DNA from: Rhodovarius crocodyli
GTDB lineage: Bacteria > Pseudomonadota > Alphaproteobacteria > Acetobacterales > Acetobacteraceae
NCBI GenBank assembly: GCA_945901085.1
Contig: CAMDJV010000002.1
Span: 62,001-126,000 of the forward strand
DNA length: 64,000 bases
Direction: 5' to 3'
Under the pieces are notes generated by a model. It had not been told where the DNA came from. It made no database searches and saw only the letters and a list, made by a program, of their open reading frames with translations. Made by a program: the position numbers and the translations under genes. Below, piece by piece: positions 57,697 to 64,000 of the stretch; within the stretch, counting starts at the first letter, position 1, and every line of letters starts with the position of its first letter.

Positions 57697-59043
57697 TCAG
57701 CCCAGCCGGGCCAGCACCTGATCCACAAACACCATCGCCTGGCCCAGATAATTTTCCGGTGCACAAAGCGCATGCACCTCGCCCGGCGGCATCCGTGCGC
57801 TGATCTGCGGGTCGGCCAGCAGGGCCTCGGCCAGGGGGATGCCCTGGGCCAGCGCCACATCGCAGGCATGGTTGACGATGTGGTGCGCCTCACCCCGCCC
57901 GAGCACCGGGGCGAGGCCCATCATCACCTGCTCGGCCGCGATCAGCCCGCCGGTGGAGGCGAGGTTGCGGGCCATGCGGGCGGGGTCCACCACCAGCCCC
58001 TCGGCGATGCTGCGGGCGCAAAGCAGCGCGCCATGGGTCAGGTTGAAGGCCTGGCCAATCGCCAGGGCCTCGGCCTGCCACGGGCCGGTGCCGCGTTCCA
58101 AATCCTGCGCCATGGCGGCCAGCATTTGCGGCACCAGGGCATGCACCCCGCGGGACTGGGCCAGGATGTATTCGCAGGAAATCGGGTTGCGCTTCTGCGG
58201 CATGGTGGAACTGCCACCGCGGCCGGCCTGATGCGCCTCCGCCACCTCGGCCACCTCGGTTTGCATCAGCAGCATCACGTCGGTTGCAATCTTCGACAGC
58301 GCGCCGGCGAGCAGGCCGAGAAAGCCCACCGCCTCGGCAAAGCCATCGCGGGCGACATGCCAGGGGATATCGGGCAGCGCCAGGCCCAACTCCTGGGCCA
58401 ATTCCCGCTGCACCTCCAGCCCCTGCGTGCCCAGGCTGGCCAGGGTGCCGGCTGCACCGCCGAATTGCAGCCGCTCCACGCGCGGGCGCAACTGGTCCAG
58501 CCGCTCCACCATGCTGATCAGCGGGCTGAGCCAGACCGCCACCTTATAGCCGAAGGTGACCGGCAGCGCGTGCTGCAAATGGGTGCGCCCGGCCATCACG
58601 GTGGCCTTGTGGTGCCGCGCCATGCGGCCGAGTGCGGCGTTGAGCAGCAAAAGGTCCGCGCGGATCAGCGCCAGCCCCTGGCGCATTTGCAGCACGGTCG
58701 CGGTGTCCATGATGTCCTGGGTGGTGGCGCCCCAATGGGTCCATTTGCCGCCTTCCGCGCCGGCCAGGGCGGAGAGCTGCTTGACCAGCCCCACCACGGG
58801 ATAGCCGGTATTGGCGGTGGCGCGGGCCAGTTCCCCAAGGTTCAGCCGGTCCACATCGGCGCCGGCGGCGATGGCGGCGGCGGCCTCGGCCGGCACAATG
58901 CCCAGGCGGGATTGGGCCTGGGCCAGCGCCACCTCCACCTCCAGCATGGCTGCCAGCCAGGCGCGCTCGCCCATCGCCGCGCGCATCGCATCGGTGCCGT
59001 AGAGCGCGCCCAGAACGGGGCTATCGGCGGGGTTCACGGCCAT
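57697..59043 (-). CDS. pcaB: 3-carboxy-cis,cis-muconate cycloisomerase
   Basis: 448-residue fumarase/aspartase-superfamily enzyme that lactonises 3-carboxymuconate in the protocatechuate branch of the beta-ketoadipate pathway. The signature is GSSTMPQKRNP (about residue 280), with TQDIMDTATVLQ and the family-typical N terminus. Located after pcaG by 3 bp. The length fits PcaB; adenylosuccinate lyase is excluded by context. Confidence 0.93.
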   Translation of the reverse strand: MAVNPADSPVLGALYGTDAMRAAMGERAWLAAMLEVEVALAQAQSRLGIVPAEAAAAIAAGADVDRLNLGELARATANTGYPVVGLVKQLSALAGAEGGKWTHWGATTQDIMDTATVLQMRQGLALIRADLLLLNAALGRMARHHKATVMAGRTHLQHALPVTFGYKVAVWLSPLISMVERLDQLRPRVERLQFGGAAGTLASLGTQGLEVQRELAQELGLALPDIPWHVARDGFAEAVGFLGLLAGALSKIATDVMLLMQTEVAEVAEAHQAGRGGSSTMPQKRNPISCEYILAQSRGVHALVPQMLAAMAQDLERGTGPWQAEALAIGQAFNLTHGALLCARSIAEGLVVDPARMARNLASTGGLIAAEQVMMGLAPVLGRGEAHHIVNHACDVALAQGIPLAEALLADPQISARMPPGEVHALCAPENYLGQAMVFVDQVLARLG

Positions 59044-59046
59044 GGG

Positions 59047-59577
59047 TCAGATATCCAGAAAAACGGTTTCGTCGGCGCCTTGCAGGCGAATATCCAGCGT
59101 CCAGACCCCAGGCGCGGTTTCGCGCGCCAGCATGGTGGGGCGGCGGGCCTCGGGTACCAGGGCCAGGATGGGGTCGGCCTCGTTCAGCGGTTCGGCCGCA
59201 AAATAGGCCCGGGTGGTGACATGGTTCATCAGCCCGCGGGCGAAGACGGCCAGGGTGATATGCGGCGCCTGCAGGCTATTGCCCGGCCCCGGCACCGGGC
59301 CGGGCTTGAGGGTGGTGAAGCGAAACCGGCCCTGATCATCGCTGGCGCAGCGGCCAAAACCGTGGAATCCGGCCTCATAGGCGCCATCCGGCCCGGCCTG
59401 CCAGATCTCCACCATGGCATCGCCGCAGGGGGTGCCATCGCCATCGGTGATCTGGCCGGTGAGGGTGATGCTGGTGCCGGCCATGGCGGCATTCTCGCCG
59501 CGCCGCAGATCGGCCCATTCCGGATGGTCGATGATATGCCAATAGGGCCCGGCGGTTTGAGAGGCGGTGGTGGTCAC
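59047..59577 (-). CDS. pcaG: Protocatechuate 3,4-dioxygenase alpha subunit
   Basis: 176-residue alpha chain of the intradiol dioxygenase. TASQTAGPYWHI at the start is the family hallmark, followed by GDAMVEIWQAGPDG and FARGLMNHVTTRAYF. The alpha chain lacks the iron-binding set, as expected. GTG start overlaps the pcaH stop. Confidence 0.95.
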   Translation of the reverse strand: MTTTASQTAGPYWHIIDHPEWADLRRGENAAMAGTSITLTGQITDGDGTPCGDAMVEIWQAGPDGAYEAGFHGFGRCASDDQGRFRFTTLKPGPVPGPGNSLQAPHITLAVFARGLMNHVTTRAYFAAEPLNEADPILALVPEARRPTMLARETAPGVWTLDIRLQGADETVFLDI

Positions 59578-60272
59578 TTGTGGTCCTCCATCGGCGTCGC
59601 ATTGCGGCCGCGCAGAACGATGTCGAAGCGATAGCCCAGGGCCCAGTTTTCCACCGCATAGTCCAGGTCGAATTTCGCGATCAAACGCTCCCGCGCCGCC
59701 GCATCGGGCGTGGCCATGAAGACGGGGTCGAGCGGCAGCAGCGGGTCACCTGGGAAATACATCTGGGTGATCATACGCTGCGCAAAGCCCTGGCCATGCA
59801 GGCCGAAATGAATATGCACCGGCCGCCAGGCCTTGGCGTGGTTGCCCCAAGGGTAGGCGCCGGGCTTGATCGTGGTGATCTGCCAGTGCCCCTCATCATC
59901 GGAAAACACCCTCGCACTGCCGGCGAAATGCGGGTCGAGCGGCGCGTCATGCTGGTCGCGCATATGGTGGTAGCGGCCGGCGGCATTGGCCTGCCAGATT
60001 TCCAGCATTGCGCCCCGCACAGGGCGGCCATCCTCATCGAGCACCCGGCCGCCGACGATGATGCGCTCGCCCATCGCGGCCTGGCCCTCATGCACCGACA
60101 TATCGGCGTAGGCCGGGTAGGCGCTGGGGGTAAAACGCGGCGCCGAGGTCTCGCTCAGCGTGTGCGGAATGGCGATGGGCGGGTGCAGCGCGTGGCGCTT
60201 GCGGGTGCTGCCATAGGCGGGGGAATTCATCGGCGGCCAGGTGCCCGGCGCGGGGCGGGGGAATTCAGTCAC
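59574..60272 (-). CDS. pcaH: Protocatechuate 3,4-dioxygenase beta subunit
   Basis: 232-residue catalytic beta chain, non-haem Fe(III) enzyme opening the ring of protocatechuate. Iron ligands are visible: Tyr in GRYHHM, Tyr in KPGAYPWGN and the two His of RPVHIHFGLHG. GTG start at 60272 overlaps the pcaL stop. Confidence 0.96.
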   Translation of the reverse strand: MTEFPRPAPGTWPPMNSPAYGSTRKRHALHPPIAIPHTLSETSAPRFTPSAYPAYADMSVHEGQAAMGERIIVGGRVLDEDGRPVRGAMLEIWQANAAGRYHHMRDQHDAPLDPHFAGSARVFSDDEGHWQITTIKPGAYPWGNHAKAWRPVHIHFGLHGQGFAQRMITQMYFPGDPLLPLDPVFMATPDAAARERLIAKFDLDYAVENWALGYRFDIVLRGRNATPMEDHK

Positions 60273-61393
60273 TGCAGAATTTCCTTCACCAGTTTCAAGG
60301 CGTGATTGGCTTTTGGCACGCCGGCATAGCTCGCAACATGCAGCAGCGCCTCGGAAATTTCCTCCGGTGTCACGCCGGTATTGGCGGTGGCGCGGATATG
60401 CAGCTTGAATTCCTCATCGAGGCCGAGTGCCGCCAGCATGCTGAGCGTGATCAGGCTGCGGCTATGGCGGGAGAGCCCCGGCCGGGTCCAGACCCGGCCC
60501 CAGACGCCCTCCAGAATGAAATCACGGAAGGGCGCATCCATGGCGGTGAGATTGGCCTCGGAACGGTCAACATGGGCGTGGCCCAGCACGGCGCGGCGCA
60601 CCGCCATGCCGGCCTCCGCCCCCACCGCATGCAGCCCGGCCAGATGCCCCAGCACGGCGGCCGTCACCGCCTCCGCCGCCTCGAAATTCGGGATATGGCT
60701 GGCATGGGGGATGATGACGAGTTTCGCGCCGGCAATAGCCTCGGCGATCTCACGGCTTTTCGCCACCGGCGAGGAGGGGTCAGCCTCGCCCACCACCACC
60801 GTGGTCGGGCAGGTAATTGGCCCAGGCATGGTCGCATCGCGCAAGGCCGCCGAGCAGCCGAGATAGCCCATGGGGTCGGTGCGCAGCAGCATGCGCAGCA
60901 GGGCGCGGGAGGATGGCAGGGAGGGGTCAATCACCCAATTGGCCATCACCGCATCCTGCACCGCGGCCATGCCGCCGGACTTCACGCCCTCCATGCGGGT
61001 GATCCAGCGCTCCGGCGGGCCGGAGATGAAGGATGTGTCGCAGGGGATGATGGAGAGCACGCGCTCGGGATAGGAGGCGGCCAATTCCAGGCTCAGCCGC
61101 CCGCCGATGGACACGCCGGCGACATGCGCCCGCGCCACGCCGAGGGCATCGAGCACCGCCACCGCATCGGCGGCGAGCATGGCCATGGAATAATCGCCCT
61201 CTGTGGCCCCGCTCAGCCCATGGCCGCGCAAATCCATCCGAATCACCCGGTATTGCCGGGCGAGGGCGGGCAGTTGCGGCGCCCAAATCTCCATGGTGGT
61301 GCCGAGCGAATGCAGCAGCAGCAGGGCGGGGGCGCCAGGCGGGCCTTCCTCGCGCACATGGAAGACGGTGCCGTCGATATCGACAAAACTCAT
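60269..61393 (-). CDS. pcaL: PcaL: enol-lactone hydrolase fused to carboxymuconolactone decarboxylase
   Basis: 374-residue fusion. Residues 1-255 are an alpha/beta hydrolase, 3-oxoadipate enol-lactonase (PcaD), with LLLHSLGTT, nucleophile in GVSIGG and His in PHASHIPN. Residues about 260-374 are 4-carboxymuconolactone decarboxylase (PcaC), with a HIRATANTGVTPEEISEALL core. It catalyses two consecutive steps. ATG 61393 overlaps the dctM stop by 4 bp. Confidence 0.93.
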   Translation of the reverse strand: MSFVDIDGTVFHVREEGPPGAPALLLLHSLGTTMEIWAPQLPALARQYRVIRMDLRGHGLSGATEGDYSMAMLAADAVAVLDALGVARAHVAGVSIGGRLSLELAASYPERVLSIIPCDTSFISGPPERWITRMEGVKSGGMAAVQDAVMANWVIDPSLPSSRALLRMLLRTDPMGYLGCSAALRDATMPGPITCPTTVVVGEADPSSPVAKSREIAEAIAGAKLVIIPHASHIPNFEAAEAVTAAVLGHLAGLHAVGAEAGMAVRRAVLGHAHVDRSEANLTAMDAPFRDFILEGVWGRVWTRPGLSRHSRSLITLSMLAALGLDEEFKLHIRATANTGVTPEEISEALLHVASYAGVPKANHALKLVKEILQ

Positions 61394-62712
61394 GTCAGAA
61401 TTCTCACCAGCCAAAGGGATAGCCCGGGAAAGGCCACGCACAGCACGAGACGCAGGATATCCATCGCCAGATAGGGCATGACGCCGCGATAAATCGCCGC
61501 GATAGGCACTTGTTTGGCGATGGAGGAGATCACGAAGACATTGAGCCCAATGGGCGGCGCCGTCAGCCCAATGCCCACCACCACCAGCACCAGCATGCCG
61601 AACCAGATGCCCACCTCCTCGGTCGGCATGCCGAAATCGAGGCCGGTGACGACGGGGAAGAAGACCGGCAGGGTGAGCAACATCATCGCCAACTCATCCA
61701 TCACCGCGCCCAGCACGATATAGGTCAGCAGCAGCACCGCCAGCACGCCATAGGGCGGGAAGGATTGCTCGGTCACCCAGAGCGCCAGCAAATCCGGCGC
61801 CTGGGAGAGTGCCAGAAAGGCGTTGAAGATTTCCGCGCCGAGCAGAATCGCGAAAATCATCGCCGTGGTCTCGGCGGTGGAGAGCAGCGCGGCCTTGAGT
61901 TCCCGCCACGGCAGATCGCCACGCATCCAACCCACCACCAGCACGGCGACACAACCCACCGCGGCACTCTCGGTGGGGGTGAAAATACCGGCATAAATCC
62001 CGCCCACCACGACGAAGGCAATGAGCAGCACGGGAATGACCTCGCGGAAGGCGCGGGCGCGCTCGGCGGCGCTCATCGGGTCGCAGGGCGGCGCGAGTTG
62101 CGGCCGCTTTCGCACCAGCAGCCAAACCGCCAGCATGTAAAGCGCCGTCGCCAGCAGGCCGGGGATCAGCGAGGCGATGAACAGCTTGGCAATATTCTGC
62201 TCGGTGGTGATGGCGTAAATCACCAGGATGACGCTGGGTGGGATGAGAATGCCCAGCGTGCCGCCAATGGCGATGGTGGCGGTGGCCAGCCCTGGATCGG
62301 TCCGATAGCGCAGCAATTCCGGCAGCGCCGCCCGGCCGAATGTGGCGGTGGTGGCGACCGAACTGCCCGAGATGGCGGAGAAGGCCGAAGATGCGCCGAT
62401 CACCGACATCAGCATCCCCCCCGGCCGGCGGCCGACCAGCGCATTGCAGGCGGCGAAAAGCTCCCGCGCCAACCCGCCGCGCTCGGCCAGCGCGCCCATC
62501 AGGATGAAAAGGGGGATGACCGAAAGCGTGTAATTGGCAAAGAGGTGGTAAGGCGTGGATTTGAGGTAATTCAGCAGCGCCGTCCAATCGAGGATATGGA
62601 CGTAGCCCAGCGCGCCCACCAGCAGCATGGCCAGCGCGATGGGCGCGCGCAGCACAATAAGCAGCAGCAGAATGGCAAAGCCCCAGCCGGCGATGATGAA
62701 TTCGGGTGCCAT
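61390..62712 (-). CDS. TRAP transporter large permease (DctM type)
   Basis: 440-residue TRAP channel subunit with about 12 hydrophobic segments. Blocks PLFILMGALAERGGLARELF, GRRPGGMLMSVIGASSAFSAISGSSVA-type (about residues 95-120) and GILIPPSVILVIYA are typical. It forms the transporter with the two upstream genes and is coupled to pcaL, so it probably imports protocatechuate, 4-hydroxybenzoate or a related acid. Confidence 0.93.
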   Translation of the reverse strand: MAPEFIIAGWGFAILLLLIVLRAPIALAMLLVGALGYVHILDWTALLNYLKSTPYHLFANYTLSVIPLFILMGALAERGGLARELFAACNALVGRRPGGMLMSVIGASSAFSAISGSSVATTATFGRAALPELLRYRTDPGLATATIAIGGTLGILIPPSVILVIYAITTEQNIAKLFIASLIPGLLATALYMLAVWLLVRKRPQLAPPCDPMSAAERARAFREVIPVLLIAFVVVGGIYAGIFTPTESAAVGCVAVLVVGWMRGDLPWRELKAALLSTAETTAMIFAILLGAEIFNAFLALSQAPDLLALWVTEQSFPPYGVLAVLLLTYIVLGAVMDELAMMLLTLPVFFPVVTGLDFGMPTEEVGIWFGMLVLVVVGIGLTAPPIGLNVFVISSIAKQVPIAAIYRGVMPYLAMDILRLVLCVAFPGLSLWLVRILT

Positions 62713-62762
62713 CTAACGGCCGGTCCGTCGCGCAGCGAAAAAGCTGTTGATCATGTCCATCA

Positions 62763-63263
62763 TCAACGCCCCCGAATCAGGCGCGGCACCCAAGCCAGCG
62801 CGATCAGCGCCGTCAACCCGAAACACGCGGCCCCCACCGCAATGGCCCAGCCAAAGGGCAGCGCCAGCAGGCCGATGGTGCGGCTGCCATTGGCCATCGC
62901 CTCCGCCCCGCCCAGTGCCATGCGCCAGGCGATCACCCCCATCACCGCCGCCCAGACCAACTGCCAGAAGCCATCCACCACCTCGTTCCAGCGCCGGGGC
63001 AGCCAGGTGGAGAAACTATCCACCATGATGTTGCCGCGCTTGAGCGTGGTGAAACCCAGCGCCGCCAGCACGCCCAGGCCCGAGCCAATGGAAATCAGCT
63101 CAAAATCGCCGCGAATGGGCTGGCTTGTCAGCCAGCGCAGGCCGCCCGAGACCACGGTGAGGAAGGAGATCGCCAGCAGCACCAACCCGCCGGCGAGCGC
63201 CATGAACACCGCCGCACCGGCGAGAACCCCGCCGGGTGGCGCTATCTCGCCCTCCTGGCTCAA
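62763..63263 (-). CDS. TRAP transporter small permease (DctQ type)
   Basis: 166-residue four-helix small subunit. GDFELISIGSGLGVLAALGF and TTLKRGNIMVDSF are the family centre. The likely start is the TTG at 63263 (LSQEGEIAPP), which overlaps the dctP stop as TTGA; no better ATG or GTG lies near. 50 bp separate it from the large subunit. Confidence 0.85.
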   Translation of the reverse strand: MSQEGEIAPPGGVLAGAAVFMALAGGLVLLAISFLTVVSGGLRWLTSQPIRGDFELISIGSGLGVLAALGFTTLKRGNIMVDSFSTWLPRRWNEVVDGFWQLVWAAVMGVIAWRMALGGAEAMANGSRTIGLLALPFGWAIAVGAACFGLTALIALAWVPRLIRGR

Positions 63264-64000
63264 GCCACGCCCTGGCCGAATTGCGCCACCAGCGCGCGCG
63301 CCTCTTCCAATAGCGCGCCACCATTGATGTTGCGCTCGCGCATCGCCGCCACCCAATTGGTGATCACCGGCTCGGTGGTGCGGCGGAAGCGGGCGGTTTC
63401 CTCGGGTGAGAGCGAGATGATCTGATTGCCGCGGCGGCGCACCATCTCCTCCACCTTCGGGCCTTCCTCATCCCAGGGGCGGGCGGCCATGCGGGCGGCG
63501 GCCATGCCGGAATTGGCATCGAGAATGGCGCGCAGATCGGGTGCCATCGCCTCATACTTCGCCTTGTTCATCGCCAGGATGAAGGTGGCGACATAGAAGG
63601 TGGGCGAGCCCTCGAATTCGGTGTGGAAGCGCAGCGCCTCATGCAGGCGGATGGAGGGCACCACCTCCCACGGCACCACGGCGCCATCGATCACGCCCTG
63701 GGCCAGGGCTTCGGGCACTTGCGGCACGGGCAGTCCGATGGGGGCGGCGCCGAGCGCGCGCAGCGCCTCGCCGGCCTGGCGGGTGGGGAAACGCAGCTTG
63801 AGCCCCACCATATCCTCCTGCCGCCGCACCTCGCGCTTGGCATGGATGACGCCGGCATCATGGCCCCAGGCGGTGATGAGGTGGGTTTCGCCGAACTCCG
63901 CCCGCATCCGCCGCTCATAGAGCGTCTGCACCGCCTGCACATTCACGCTGGCCCGCTTATGGGCGACGAAGGGCAGTTCGAAGGCCTCGATGCTGGGGAA
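63260..64000 (-). CDS. TRAP transporter solute receptor (DctP type), 3' part
   Basis: C-terminal about 246 residues of the periplasmic receptor; the gene continues beyond the window. The frame is open to base 64000, with FELPFVAHKRAS before the visible part. MVGLKLRFPTRQAGEALRALGAAPIGLPVPQVPEAL carries the conserved Arg (RFP) that binds the carboxylate of the ligand. LAQGVIDGAVVPWE is the typical helper loop. Confidence 0.9.
   Translation of the reverse strand, partial: FPSIEAFELPFVAHKRASVNVQAVQTLYERRMRAEFGETHLITAWGHDAGVIHAKREVRRQEDMVGLKLRFPTRQAGEALRALGAAPIGLPVPQVPEALAQGVIDGAVVPWEVVPSIRLHEALRFHTEFEGSPTFYVATFILAMNKAKYEAMAPDLRAILDANSGMAAARMAARPWDEEGPKVEEMVRRRGNQIISLSPEETARFRRTTEPVITNWVAAMRERNINGGALLEEARALVAQFGQGVA

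Noticed and set aside
57490-59634. 714-codon plus-strand frame over pcaB and pcaG
   Set aside because: Antisense to firmly identified pca genes, low-complexity translation; not a gene.

Overview
This is about 64 kb of high-GC alphaproteobacterial chromosome. Gene content and style fit the Acetobacteraceae (Roseomonas/Roseococcus-like relatives): TRAP and Bug-type carboxylate transport, a SAM-II riboswitch on metZ, a PcaL-type fusion, a GTTC-N7-GTTC SOS box, and many ATGA/GTGA gene overlaps. The genus is an inference; no rRNA or tRNA gene was found.

Layout. 1-6447: a plus-strand catabolic operon with a TRAP permease end, a Bug-type binding protein, hydantoinase/oxoprolinase A and B, a MaoC-like hydratase and an SDR. 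6449-11096: housekeeping genes (secreted protease, tadA, amidotransferase, rluB, rsmD, GNAT, Nudix). 11106-15767: the gcvTHP glycine cleavage operon behind a tandem glycine riboswitch. 16112-22231: ispH, thrB, rnhA, then metZ-[31-aa ORF]-apaG behind a SAM-II riboswitch, and two lipoproteins. 22442-27530: a minus-strand operon of unknown pathway (split TPP decarboxylase, 2-hydroxyacid dehydrogenase, MmgE/PrpD protein, orphan ABC binding protein), divergent from eutBC-arfB. 30357-44348: core genes gatCAB, ruvX, pyrB, a dihydroorotase-like gene lacking its metal ligands (pyrX), plsY, dprA, topA, rnr and rpmG. 44830-50700: a phospholipid methyltransferase-like gene, a Bug receptor, and uvrA/ssb diverging from an SOS box. 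50872-55456: a branched-chain amino-acid ABC operon with a fused permease. 55594-57621: a decayed toxin/immunity-like locus. 57697-64000: a protocatechuate operon (pcaB, pcaG, pcaH, pcaL) led by a TRAP transporter.

The most unusual region is 55.6-57.6 kb. Three reading-frame pieces on the minus strand (57621-57514, 57408-56994, 56890-56328) look like one former polymorphic-toxin-like gene ending in a PD-(D/E)XK-like nuclease domain. It is cut twice by about 104-bp two-hairpin palindromic elements. A candidate immunity gene begins 4 bp after the toxin stop and is itself broken by in-frame stops and a frameshift in an AT-rich stretch. Relatives of the inserted element lie next to stop codons at 10003-10055 and 16011-16110. 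A second palindromic family occurs at 9804-9990, 15777-16010 and 50040-50120. The window therefore carries a population of small non-coding elements that have entered both intergenic and coding DNA.

Calls rest on reading the translations and nucleotide sequence by eye; no database search was possible. Family assignments of well-conserved genes are firm. Substrates of transporters and of the two catabolic clusters are not determined.
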